From: Paenibacillus sp. FSL M7-0420
GTDB lineage: Bacteria; Bacillota; Bacilli; Paenibacillales; Paenibacillaceae
Assembly: GCF_038002345.1 (NCBI RefSeq)
Contig: NZ_JBBOCJ010000001.1
Coordinates: 2,666,001-2,730,000 of the forward strand
Reading direction: 5' to 3'
Length of the DNA stretch: 64,000 nt
In this document: positions 54,117 through 63,153 of the stretch, in pieces
How positions within the stretch are numbered: position 1 is the stretch's first letter
Layout: each line of letters opens with the position of its first letter
Notes under the pieces: model-generated
Seen by the model: only the letters and a program-made list of their open reading frames with translations
What the model was told of the DNA's origin: nothing
Databases searched by the model: none
Position numbers and translations under genes: made by a program

Positions 54117-56435
54117 ATGTTTTACCGAATCATCCGCAGAGATATCCGCACAAGTAAGGGAATTACACTGACGACTATGCTGTTCGTAGCGGCCGCTGCC
54201 ATGCTCGTCTCTCTGTCAGCCATTCTGGTCGTCAATCTGAGTGGGGCCATCGATCATCTGATGACGCAGGCGAAGACGCCGCATTTCCTGCAGATGCATT
54301 CCGGCCAGCTGGATCAAGACCGGCTCAAGGCCTTTGCAGAGCAGAACAATAAGGTTGAAGAACACCAGGTGCTTGATTTTCTCAATGTAGAAGGCGCGAG
54401 GATTGTCATGGACGGGCATACGCTTGCGGACAGTGTTCAGGATAACGGCTTCAGCACACAGAGCGGGAAGTTTGATTATCTGCTTGATCTGGACGGGAAA
54501 GTGATTGATGTACGGGGCGGCGAGGTGTATGTCCCGATCAGTTATATGAAGGATGGCTCCGTCGAGGCCGGAGGGACGGTTACCGTGGGAGACACAAGTC
54601 TCACCGTAGCGGGGTTCCTGCGGGATTCACAGATGAACTCACTGCTTGCTTCGTCGAAGCGGTTCCTCGTCAGCCCGGCGGATTATGCGGAGCTGGCGCA
54701 GTACGGAACCACGGAATACCTGATTGAGTTCAGACTGAAGGACCTGTCGATGCTGGGGGCCTTCGAGACAGACTATACCGCAGCAGGACTTGAAGGCAAC
54801 GGCCCGGTGATTACATATCCCCTGTTCAGAGTGCTTAATGCGATCTCGGACGGACTTATGATTGCGGTGATCCTGCTGGCGAGTGTGCTGGTTGTTATTA
54901 TTGCTTTTCTATGTATAAGGTTCACCCTCATGGCAACCATCGAGAGCGATTACCGGGAGATCGGTGTCATGAAGGCCATCGGTCTGCGCGTCTCGGATCT
55001 CAAAAGAATCTATCTGGCCAAATACGCAGCGATAGCAGCTCTGGGGAGTATCCTCGGCTTGGCATTATCGTTCAGCTTCAGAGGTCTGCTGCTTGAGAAT
55101 ATCAGGCTGTATATGGGCGAAAGTGCGCATCCGGCACTTGCTCTGGCCTGCGGCATCCTTGGAGTGCTGCTCGTATTCCTCATTATTGTTGCCTATGTGA
55201 ACAGGGTGCTGAAGCGTTTCCGGAAGATTTCAGCTGTCGAAGCCATCCGTTTCGGCACATCCCGGCAGACCCGGGCGGGCTCAGGGCGGTTTACCTTGAG
55301 CGCCAACCGGCTGCTGAACACGAATGTTTATTTAGGCGTTAAGGATGTCTTGTCCAGAAAAGCTCTATATGCAACTATGCTTGCAGTACTCGTCATCTCT
55401 TCCTTCCTTATGATTGTGCCCCAGAATCTCTATCATACGATCTCCTCTTCAAGCTTCATTACATACATGGGCATCGGTGACAGTGATCTGCGCCTGGATA
55501 TCCAGCAGACGGACCATATTCCAGAGAAGGCCGCAGATATTGCGCGGGTGATGGAGCAGGATGTGATGATCTTCCGTTTTGCCGTGCTGACCACTCAGGC
55601 GCTGAACGTGAAGCTGGACAATGGTGTCGTTGAGCGGATAAAGGTTGAGCTGGGCGACCATTCTATTTTTCCGGTTGCCTATGGTGAAGGACATGGCCCG
55701 GTTGCAGCGAATGAGATTGCCCTCTCCGCCGCGAATGCCAAGGAGCTGGGCAAGCAAGCCGGTGATTCCCTGACCCTGCTCGTAGACGGAGAAGCGAAGG
55801 AGCTTACGGTGTCCGGGATTTATTCGGATGTGACCAACGGCGGGAAAACAGCCAAGGCCACCTTCACCACGACTTCTGATCAGGCCATGTGGGCCGTGAT
55901 TTATGCGGAGCTTGCAGATTCCATGCTAATCAGCAGCAAGGTGAGCGAATATGCAGAGCGGTTCAGTTATGCTAAGGTGTCTGATATCGGGGAATATGTG
56001 ACGCAGACCTTCGGCTCTACCATTAGCTCAGTCGGTAAGGCTGCATGGGCTGCTCTAGCCGTGATGCTGGTCCTGAATGTACTGATTACACTCTTGTTCA
56101 TGCGGATGCTGGTAGCCAAGGACCGTTACTCTATTGCCGTCATGAAATCGATGGGCTTCCGGAATTCCGATCTGACTGTACAGTATTATGCGCGTTCTAT
56201 ATTTGTACTGGTGACCGGGATGATTCTGGGCATCCTGCTGGCGAACACTCTGGGGCAGATTCTTGCCGGGGCTGTGATCTCCTCCTTCGGGGCTTCGTCG
56301 TTCAAGTTCGTGGTCAATCCACTCTCGGCGTATCTGCTGTGTCCGCTAATCATGACCGGTTCTGTACTCATCGGGGCGGTTATCGGCACATCGGGCATCG
56401 GTCGAATTCAAATATCCGGCAATATTAAGGAGTAG
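54117..56435 (+). CDS. FtsX-type ABC transporter permease
   Basis: 772 residues, MacB/BceB-like in layout. One N-terminal helix is followed by a large extracellular region. The first FtsX domain (~240-370) has TIESDYREIGVMKAIGLR and the second, at the C-terminus, has KDRYSIAVMKSMGFRNSDL. A middle extracellular region lies between. Ten membrane segments are expected. The ATPase follows after 9 nt. In this family the pair usually exports or strips peptides and antibiotics from the membrane. Confidence 0.88.
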   Translation: MFYRIIRRDIRTSKGITLTTMLFVAAAAMLVSLSAILVVNLSGAIDHLMTQAKTPHFLQMHSGQLDQDRLKAFAEQNNKVEEHQVLDFLNVEGARIVMDGHTLADSVQDNGFSTQSGKFDYLLDLDGKVIDVRGGEVYVPISYMKDGSVEAGGTVTVGDTSLTVAGFLRDSQMNSLLASSKRFLVSPADYAELAQYGTTEYLIEFRLKDLSMLGAFETDYTAAGLEGNGPVITYPLFRVLNAISDGLMIAVILLASVLVVIIAFLCIRFTLMATIESDYREIGVMKAIGLRVSDLKRIYLAKYAAIAALGSILGLALSFSFRGLLLENIRLYMGESAHPALALACGILGVLLVFLIIVAYVNRVLKRFRKISAVEAIRFGTSRQTRAGSGRFTLSANRLLNTNVYLGVKDVLSRKALYATMLAVLVISSFLMIVPQNLYHTISSSSFITYMGIGDSDLRLDIQQTDHIPEKAADIARVMEQDVMIFRFAVLTTQALNVKLDNGVVERIKVELGDHSIFPVAYGEGHGPVAANEIALSAANAKELGKQAGDSLTLLVDGEAKELTVSGIYSDVTNGGKTAKATFTTTSDQAMWAVIYAELADSMLISSKVSEYAERFSYAKVSDIGEYVTQTFGSTISSVGKAAWAALAVMLVLNVLITLLFMRMLVAKDRYSIAVMKSMGFRNSDLTVQYYARSIFVLVTGMILGILLANTLGQILAGAVISSFGASSFKFVVNPLSAYLLCPLIMTGSVLIGAVIGTSGIGRIQISGNIKE

Positions 56436-56444
56436 ATCAAGAAG

Positions 56445-57203
56445 ATGAAGAAGATCATTTCGGGAGAAAATATAACCAAACAATATGGCACTGGCGGGGA
56501 GCAGCGCAAAGTGCTGGACGGGGTATCCGTCGATATTCACGAAGGTGAATTCGTCTCGGTAATGGGACCCTCAGGCTCAGGGAAGTCCACGCTGATGTTT
56601 GCACTGAGCGGAATGGACCGGATCGACTGGGGGCTGGTTACTTTTGAGGGCAGGGATCTGGGGATACTTGAAGAGGATGAGCTTGCGGATCTCCGCAGAA
56701 CGGAAATGGGCTTCGTGTTCCAGCAGCCGACACTGATGAAGAATCTGAACATCCTGGACAATATTATTCTGCCGTCGATGCGTGACAACAGGCGGAAGGT
56801 TGCAGCGATTATGGATAAGGCGCAGCAGCTTATGGAAAAGGTGGGGATCGCGGAGCTGGCGAAGCGTGATATTACAGAGGCTTCGGGTGGACAGCTGCAA
56901 CGGGCGGGTATCTGCCGCGCGCTGATGGGCAGCCCGCGGATTATTTTCGGGGATGAGCCAACCGGCGCGCTGAATCTGAAGGCTGCCGAGGAGATCATGG
57001 ACCTGCTGTCCGGAATCAATGAAGAAGGGACGGCAATCATGCTGGTCACCCATGATGCTACTGTGGCGGCCAGGACGCAGCGGATTATGTTCATGTGCGA
57101 CGGCCGGATTGTCGATGAGATACGCCTGCCGAAATACAACGGAGGGACGCTGGAGCCCCGCATGAACTTAATCACGGCAAAAATGCGGGAGATTGGGATT
57201 TAA
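56445..57203 (+). CDS. MacB/LolD-type ABC transporter ATPase
   Basis: 252 residues. Walker A is GPSGSGKSTLMF, signature ASGGQLQRAGICRAL (Ala in place of the usual Leu), Walker B IIFGDEPTGALN, switch His in MLVTHDATVAARTQ. It powers the FtsX permease encoded just before it. It is the last gene of the TetR-controlled operon and is followed by a terminator. AAGGAG lies 12 nt before the ATG. Confidence 0.9.
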   Translation: MKKIISGENITKQYGTGGEQRKVLDGVSVDIHEGEFVSVMGPSGSGKSTLMFALSGMDRIDWGLVTFEGRDLGILEEDELADLRRTEMGFVFQQPTLMKNLNILDNIILPSMRDNRRKVAAIMDKAQQLMEKVGIAELAKRDITEASGGQLQRAGICRALMGSPRIIFGDEPTGALNLKAAEEIMDLLSGINEEGTAIMLVTHDATVAARTQRIMFMCDGRIVDEIRLPKYNGGTLEPRMNLITAKMREIGI

Positions 57204-57251
57204 TGGTAAAGTTTTTGAATTCACGTCCTCTGAAGCTGCAAAATTACTGAT

Positions 57252-57291
57252 AGAAAAATCACTAAGTATCTAATGGCTTAGTGATTTTTCT
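57252..57291. terminator. terminator after the ABC ATPase gene
   Basis: AGAAAAATCACTAAG (57252-57266) pairs with CTTAGTGATTTTTCT (57277-57291) across 10 nt, with T runs on both strands. The AT-rich RiPP region starts beyond it; the rest of the gap to 57479 shows no clear promoter. Confidence 0.85.
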
Positions 57292-57479
57292 ATATAATAA
57301 AATGTAATTATGTTGATATTAAAGGTTTTAATGTTTAAAAAATATAATAATTACAAAGTATTCCAATTTATTTGTTTTTGTGCTATATTAATTGCACAAG
57401 AACATGTTACTAGAGTTGATTGTGAAAAAAATCTCATAACTGTTTGATATATTCCTATTTTTAAGAAAGAGGTGGGAAA

Positions 57480-59030
57480 ATGAGTACACTGAAATGCCAT
57501 GAGGAAATTGGGCGGTTATTCGCATTGAAACAAAAAAGTGAGATTCAACGACTAGGCAAACTTTTCTCAACGGAAACAAATAATTACTATTATGATACTG
57601 GAACGGGAAAAGTCTTACAGTTAGATGATGATTCTTTTAAAATCATGCAGTGTCTCTTCGAAGTATCTGATGTTAATGATGTCAATGAAATGTTGATCGT
57701 ACAAGAAATAACCATCTCAGCTATTAAAGATTTTTGCCAAACGGTTATTGATGAACAGCTATTCCGTGCATTAAAACCCGAACGTTTGTATACGCCAGGG
57801 CATAACGAACTTTTAGAGGAAAGGGTTAACAATGAGTTATCACAAGTGATTCTGGAATTAACAGGTCGTTGTAATTTGCGGTGTGGATATTGTATATATA
57901 ATGAAAATTGCGACTTAAACAGAGATTTCAATCACAGTGATATGAGTCTGGAAATTGCAAAGGCAAGCATTGATTATGCGGCACAACATTCCGGAGAGAA
58001 AATAGCTGTTACCTTTTATGGAGGAGAGCCGTTACTCAAATTTGATGTATTGAAATGGGCAGTAGAATATTCTTTGGAAGCTCTAAAGGGAAAAAAAATC
58101 ACATTCTCCTTGACAACAAATCTGACATTAGTGACAAAAGAAATAGCGGATTTCTTGGCAGCGGTTCCAGGTATGGGGGTTGTTTGCAGCTTGGACGGTC
58201 CGGAATATGTGCAAAACGCATATAGAAAATATGCTAATGGAGAAGGCAGCTTTTCTCGGGCACTTCATGGTCTGAGGCTGATGAGTGATTCGTTTTCGAA
58301 AAGTGAAAATTCAATCTCCATAAACGCTGTATTTGCACCGCCGTATTCACATGAGAAGCTGAATGATATTAATTCTTTTTTCTCGGGTTTGGATTTCTTG
58401 TCACCTAATGTAGATATTAATATTGGTTATGCTGCAGAAGGTAGTATTCCTAATGCAGATATTAAATTTAAGAACAAACATGACGCTAAACCCAAAGAAA
58501 TAGATCCTTTGTGGTCATGGTTGGAAGAATCGGCCTTAAGTCGTCCAGTAATCAGAGATCATATTAATAATATTTCTTCTTCAGGCATCGAAAGCTCGTT
58601 AATCAGCATTGAAAAACGTTATCTTTCGAAAATCCCTGGTGAATTTTATCCCTTTAATGGTTGTTGTACTCCTGGAGCACGCAGACTTTACATAACTACA
58701 AATGGAGAATTATATGTCTGCGAACGCGTAGGCAATTCACCTTCCATTGGGAATATTAAGGATGGCATCGATTTTAGTCGACTTAAAAAATACTATGTTG
58801 AAGATTATTCTGAAGGATCAATTGAGCAATGCCAAAACTGTTGGGCGATAAGATTGTGTTCCGTGTGTTATGCGCATAATTATACAGAAACTGAATTTAA
58901 TGCATTTGAAAAAAACAGAAAATGCAACTTGCGCAGAAGTATACACCTCAAGGATTTAATTCTATATCATACTGTACGAGAAACTTCACCTGAGAAGTTG
59001 GCATTTTTAGAACATACTGAAATTTACTGA
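57480..59030 (+). CDS. radical SAM/SPASM peptide maturase for the Cys-rich precursor
   Basis: 516 residues. Residues ~25-105 look like a PqqD-type leader-binding domain (YYYDTGTGKVLQLDDDSFKIM). The radical SAM core has Cys 131, 135 and 138 in TGRCNLRCGYC and the GGEPLL motif near 181. The C-terminal SPASM region has many Cys (395, 396, 414, 451, 454, 460, 463, 482) to bind extra iron-sulfur clusters. This is the layout of Cys-rich-peptide (CcpM-like), sactipeptide and ranthipeptide maturases, which install thioether or carbon links. GAGGTGG precedes the ATG. It is first in the cluster, before its likely substrate. Codon use is AT-rich compared with its neighbours. Confidence 0.9.
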   Translation: MSTLKCHEEIGRLFALKQKSEIQRLGKLFSTETNNYYYDTGTGKVLQLDDDSFKIMQCLFEVSDVNDVNEMLIVQEITISAIKDFCQTVIDEQLFRALKPERLYTPGHNELLEERVNNELSQVILELTGRCNLRCGYCIYNENCDLNRDFNHSDMSLEIAKASIDYAAQHSGEKIAVTFYGGEPLLKFDVLKWAVEYSLEALKGKKITFSLTTNLTLVTKEIADFLAAVPGMGVVCSLDGPEYVQNAYRKYANGEGSFSRALHGLRLMSDSFSKSENSISINAVFAPPYSHEKLNDINSFFSGLDFLSPNVDINIGYAAEGSIPNADIKFKNKHDAKPKEIDPLWSWLEESALSRPVIRDHINNISSSGIESSLISIEKRYLSKIPGEFYPFNGCCTPGARRLYITTNGELYVCERVGNSPSIGNIKDGIDFSRLKKYYVEDYSEGSIEQCQNCWAIRLCSVCYAHNYTETEFNAFEKNRKCNLRRSIHLKDLILYHTVRETSPEKLAFLEHTEIY

Positions 59031-59096
59031 TGATATTTTTCCTCGAATTTTGAGGATTAATATAAATAAATTAATGATAGAGGAGGTGTAAGAACC

Positions 59097-59312
59097 ATGT
59101 TAGTAGTTAACCCTTTATTTCGAAATCAAGATGATGCCTTGACAGCAGCGCATAAATGTAACTGTATTTGTAATGTGGATACTCCTAATCAACATGATAA
59201 TACAGGTGACAGAGCGTGGTGGTGGGGTGTTCCGGATTGCGGATGTGGATGTAACAGCAATATTACTGATAATAAAGAACGTAATACGAGTACAGCAAGT
59301 GACGGATCATAG
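59097..59312 (+). CDS. RiPP precursor peptide with two CxCxC triplets
   Basis: 71 residues: a leader of ~20 (MLVVNPLFRNQDDALTAAHK), then KCNCICN (Cys 21, 23, 25), a 22-residue stretch with Trp 41-43 (RAWWWG), then DCGCGCN (Cys 48, 50, 52) and a hydrophilic tail. No double-Gly leader end is present. AGGAGGTG at 59081-59088 is the strongest ribosome binding site in the cluster, as expected for a highly made precursor. It lies between the radical SAM gene and the peptidase gene. Alternating Cys triplets suggest ordered thioether or other cross-links. I do not recognise the family. Confidence 0.8.
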   Translation: MLVVNPLFRNQDDALTAAHKCNCICNVDTPNQHDNTGDRAWWWGVPDCGCGCNSNITDNKERNTSTASDGS

Positions 59313-59326
59313 TAATGTGAACTTAT

Positions 59327-59366
59327 AAGGTGATCTAACTTTACGTTAGCTCACCTTTATTTAATA
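59327..59366 (+). terminator. terminator/attenuator after the precursor gene
   Basis: AAGGTGATCTAAC (59327-59339) pairs with GTTAGCTCACCTT (59345-59357) with one mismatch, followed by TATTTAATATT. Partial termination would keep precursor mRNA above that of the peptidase and exporter. Confidence 0.75.
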
Positions 59367-59402
59367 TTCTTATACTCTCTAATCGAGGAGATACGATTTA
59401 GT

Positions 59403-60650
59403 ATGGCACCTAAATTATCTTTTCATCAAGAAAACAATATCTTTTTTGTAAATGATCAATGTGAGGAAACGCTGGTTATTGTGTGTATTAAAGCTGGATG
59501 TGGACAGGAACCTATAGGTAAAAACGGAATAGCTCATTTGGTTGAGCATATTTGTCTTTCCTATCGACATTATATTCCTACATCTACTATTCGTTTTAAA
59601 ATATTCAATAGGGTTTGTTTACGTTCGTCCGGAATTACTAATTATGGACAAACCATATTATTGTTCTCTTTTTCCTCACATATGGATAATATCTATACAT
59701 TCCATCAAATTTTAAAAGTAGTGCTTGATACTACTATTATCACCAAAGAAACTTTTGAAAAATCAAAATCTGAGATATTAACCGAATGTAAGCAGAAAGC
59801 ATCTCAGTGGTACTGGCAGCAGGATATTATCTCATTTATAACAGATAGACAAATTAATGAGCTTCCCGTAGGAAATGAAGATGAAATAGCATCACTAAAA
59901 ATGAGAGATGCAATCACATTTCTTCAAAAATACTATATTCCAAATAATATGGCACTTGTTTATTTTTCTGGATTGCAGATGAAAGATATTCTATCAAATC
60001 TATATCAAGAAATACCAGGTTTTGAGACTGGAATTTCTAAACGATTAAACTATAATGCAAGTTTTAATGATACCAAAAACCAAAAGTGTAGCTTGTCGGT
60101 TTGCAGACTGGAGCATCCTTCTTATCATAATGTAGTTGAAATCTATTATCAGTATTCTTATAAATCTTTAAATCTGAAGTCAAAGATAACAAGAATGTTA
60201 TATGAAGCTGTTACAAAAAAAAGTATTGATGAATATGTATCTGCATCTCCATATGCTCATAGGTGCTCTGGCATTTCAGTAACAGACAAGCATGTTTCCG
60301 CTAATCTTTATTATGTTGTATTTTCATTGAGCTTTACTACTATAGATGATACACTATCTCGTTTTGCAGAAAATGTTGTTAACTTTTTAAATCATTTGTT
60401 GATTACAGAAGAAATACTGCAAGCATCGAAAGAAAATATTTCGCCATTTTTCTATGAACAAGAAGAACCGAACAGAGTTCAGACATTTCAGAATTTATCT
60501 TGTCATATTTTTTATGGCGAACCCATTCATATAACTACCAACCAATACAGTCAGTTAAAGGAATTAATTGATCAAATTGAGGTTAGCGATCTTATGGATT
60601 ACAGGGAATGGATATTGAATGCTCCTTGTAAAATAGTAATCTCTACCTAA
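59403..60650 (+). CDS. M16-family zinc peptidase, probable leader peptidase
   Basis: 415 residues. The inverted zinc motif HxxEH is present (AHLVEH: His 45, Glu 48, His 49), with the third ligand expected in KSEILTECKQK. The size corresponds to two M16 domains of about 200 residues; the second half carries no HxxEH. M16 peptidases act on precursors in several radical SAM RiPP systems (for example AlbF in the subtilosin locus). The exporter lacks a C39 peptidase domain, so this enzyme is the natural candidate for leader removal. Confidence 0.85.
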   Translation: MAPKLSFHQENNIFFVNDQCEETLVIVCIKAGCGQEPIGKNGIAHLVEHICLSYRHYIPTSTIRFKIFNRVCLRSSGITNYGQTILLFSFSSHMDNIYTFHQILKVVLDTTIITKETFEKSKSEILTECKQKASQWYWQQDIISFITDRQINELPVGNEDEIASLKMRDAITFLQKYYIPNNMALVYFSGLQMKDILSNLYQEIPGFETGISKRLNYNASFNDTKNQKCSLSVCRLEHPSYHNVVEIYYQYSYKSLNLKSKITRMLYEAVTKKSIDEYVSASPYAHRCSGISVTDKHVSANLYYVVFSLSFTTIDDTLSRFAENVVNFLNHLLITEEILQASKENISPFFYEQEEPNRVQTFQNLSCHIFYGEPIHITTNQYSQLKELIDQIEVSDLMDYREWILNAPCKIVIST

Positions 60651-60656
60651 AAGGTG

Positions 60657-62501
60657 ATGATAAAGGTGATTGGAAAAATAAAAAGATTGGAGCAAAATTG
60701 CTGGATTTTTGCAAAGACTATTATTCTGCTTTGGAAGACCAGTCCTGCTAATTTCTTATTTATTTTTTTTGTTGATACAATTATAGGGTTTACAGTTCCT
60801 GGGAAGCTATGGGTATGGAAAGAATTTATTGATGCGGCAACCGAAGTTCTCAGTGCACCGTCAATTTCCTTTAAAAAGATGTTTATATGGTTAGCAATAA
60901 ATTTTTTTCTTGTACTACTCAGTTCTGTGTTAGGCAAGGTGTCGAACTTTGTACAGAACTTGTTTTCTGCGAATTTGAATAAAGCTATAACTGATAAGAT
61001 ACTCCATAAAATAATGATATTAGAAATGAAAGATTTGGATGACTCACACACTTATAATCAAATTCAGAAGTCCAGTGAAGAATCGTTAAACAGAAGTATG
61101 AATATTATGAAAACTACGGTTAGCTTTATTAATAATATTACATCTCTTTTTGGCATTATAGGAATTCTTGTGTTTTTGAAACCTTCTGTGGTTATGCTTT
61201 GCCTAATTTCAGCAGTTCCCATGTTTTATATCAGCATCAGAATTCTAAACAAATGGTTTAATGTGTTTAATGAACGGGTTGAGCAAAATCGGTTCATTAG
61301 ACATTTGAAAACAATATTAGTAACAAATAATTATGTCAAAGAACTGAAGATTTCCCGCTCAGATCAATTTCTCACCAAGACTATTCTTGAAATAATGCAA
61401 AAATACATAACTGAAGATAAAAGAATTAGAAAGCGTTTTTTAATAGAAAACTCTTTTGTAGATATCGTAGATAATTCACTGATGTATATCATTAAGGTTT
61501 TTGTAGTAATTATATGCGTAAATAACAGGTTAACAATTGGATCGTTAACGATGTATGTAACAGCGGTGGATAACTTAAAGAATACAGTGTCAAATATCCT
61601 TTCGTTAATATCTATGGCTTATGAGAATTGTCTATACATGCAAAGTATATTTCAATTGTTAGAGATTCCTGAAGAGAAACAGGATATGAAAAAAGAATTT
61701 CCGGTTACATTTAAGCGGATAGAATTTAGGAATGTTACCTTTAAGTATCCAGGTTCAAATTATTATGCACTTAAGAACATTAACATTGTGCTAAATGCTG
61801 GATATGCCTATGCACTTGTGGGGCTGAACGGATCTGGAAAAACAACTTTAATCAAGATGCTTTTGAACTTATATCAACCAACTGAGGGAGATATTTTAGT
61901 AGATGGTATAAACATCAATGAATATAACCGTTCAACCTTGTTCCGGCATGTCGCCGCTGTATTTCAGGACTTTATTCAGTATCCGTTTGACGTTAAAACA
62001 AATATAGGATTAGGAAATTTAGAGGAGGTAGACAATCTGGACCAAATAATGGATGCAGCTAAAAAGACGGGAGCAGATGAATTTATTTCTCAGCTTCCTG
62101 AAAAATATGAAACAAGATTAAAGAAGGAGTGGTCTGGAAGTGTAGATCTTTCGCTGGGACAATGGCAAAAATTAGCTATTACACGGGCTTTAATGAAACC
62201 TTCCGCTATTCTGATTCTGGATGAGCCCACTGCATCATTAGATGTGGTTTCGGAGCATGAAATATTCAAGCAGTTTCAAGAAATGAAATTTAGCAGACTA
62301 TGTATAATGGTTACTCATAGATTCGTTAATACAAGAGATGTAGACAATATTATTGTATTAGAGTCAGGAGAAATAAGAGAATTGGGTACGCATGCCGAAC
62401 TGATTCAGCAGGAAGGACTGTATGCCCGTCTATACAGAATGCAGGCGGATTCATATGAAAAAGAATCGGGTCAAGAGATTCACGAAAAAGTCACAATATA
62501 A
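60657..62501 (+). CDS. ABC exporter with fused membrane and ATPase domains
   Basis: About 614 residues. Six membrane segments in ~20-330 are followed by one ATPase domain: Walker A GLNGSGKTTLIKML, signature DLSLGQWQKLAITRAL, Walker B ILILDEPTASLD, switch His in IMVTHRFVN. It is the half-transporter type that works as a homodimer. There is no N-terminal C39 peptidase. It starts within a few bases of the peptidase stop (GTG at 60654 and ATG at 60657 are both possible). It probably exports the mature peptide and may also protect the producer. Confidence 0.88.
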   Translation: MIKVIGKIKRLEQNCWIFAKTIILLWKTSPANFLFIFFVDTIIGFTVPGKLWVWKEFIDAATEVLSAPSISFKKMFIWLAINFFLVLLSSVLGKVSNFVQNLFSANLNKAITDKILHKIMILEMKDLDDSHTYNQIQKSSEESLNRSMNIMKTTVSFINNITSLFGIIGILVFLKPSVVMLCLISAVPMFYISIRILNKWFNVFNERVEQNRFIRHLKTILVTNNYVKELKISRSDQFLTKTILEIMQKYITEDKRIRKRFLIENSFVDIVDNSLMYIIKVFVVIICVNNRLTIGSLTMYVTAVDNLKNTVSNILSLISMAYENCLYMQSIFQLLEIPEEKQDMKKEFPVTFKRIEFRNVTFKYPGSNYYALKNINIVLNAGYAYALVGLNGSGKTTLIKMLLNLYQPTEGDILVDGININEYNRSTLFRHVAAVFQDFIQYPFDVKTNIGLGNLEEVDNLDQIMDAAKKTGADEFISQLPEKYETRLKKEWSGSVDLSLGQWQKLAITRALMKPSAILILDEPTASLDVVSEHEIFKQFQEMKFSRLCIMVTHRFVNTRDVDNIIVLESGEIRELGTHAELIQQEGLYARLYRMQADSYEKESGQEIHEKVTI

Positions 62502-62556
62502 TTCCATTTTTTATCGCACAAATTAGTTATACATAATAAGGAAAGGAGGGAACTAC

Positions 62557-63153
62557 GTGGATGAGGTGGAGTGGATCCGAAGAATACAGGAAGGGGAGAC
62601 GCAGTATCTTACACCGCTGATCGAGCATTACTACCCAGGGATTCAGAAGTACTGCTACTACAGGGTCCGAAGTGAGGAAGAAGCAAAAGATCTGACTCAG
62701 GAAACCTTCTATCGATTCTGCAGAAGTATTGACAAGTATAGGCATGCGGGAAAATGCCTTGCCTATTTATACACAATCGCCCGGAATCTTTGTAATGATT
62801 ACCTGCAAAAACGCCGCTCATTATCTTGGGAGCAAGTGCAGGAAGCAGAAAAAGTATATAGATGGCAAACCCCTTCTATTGAAGAGCAAGTGGAAGGAGA
62901 GCAACTGGTGACTGAACTGCTTCTGCTGCTGCCTGAAGAACAGAGGGAAATGGTCTTTATGCGATACTGTCTGGACATGACTTTTCGCGACATTGCCCGT
63001 GTTACGGGAGTGAATGTATGCATAGCCCAATATAAGGTGAATCGCGGACTAGTTGTATTTAGAAACTATTTAGAAAGGAGTGAGTTTTTTGAAAAAGAAA
63101 AAGAAACATTTCATCACAACTACACTAAGAGGCTACCCTTCGTTTCCCGTTGA
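62557..63153 (+). CDS. ECF-type sigma-70-family sigma factor
   Basis: 198 residues. Region 2 (YYPGIQKYCYYRVRSEEEAKDLTQETFYRFCRSIDKY) and region 4 (LLLLPEEQREMVFMRYCLDMTFRDIARVTGVNVCIAQYKVNRGL) are clear, with no regions 1 or 3. The GTG start follows AAAGGAGGG at 62543-62550. The last ~65 nt overlap the membrane-protein gene downstream, which is then coupled to it and could be its anti-sigma factor or a co-regulated transporter part. It lies 55 nt after the RiPP exporter, so it may belong to the same locus, but base composition is closer to the host. Confidence 0.9.
   Translation: MDEVEWIRRIQEGETQYLTPLIEHYYPGIQKYCYYRVRSEEEAKDLTQETFYRFCRSIDKYRHAGKCLAYLYTIARNLCNDYLQKRRSLSWEQVQEAEKVYRWQTPSIEEQVEGEQLVTELLLLLPEEQREMVFMRYCLDMTFRDIARVTGVNVCIAQYKVNRGLVVFRNYLERSEFFEKEKETFHHNYTKRLPFVSR

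Noticed and set aside
59097..59312. Classical double-glycine or lanthipeptide precursor
   Set aside because: There is no GG/GA leader end, no C39 peptidase and no lanthionine synthetase; the maturase is a radical SAM enzyme.
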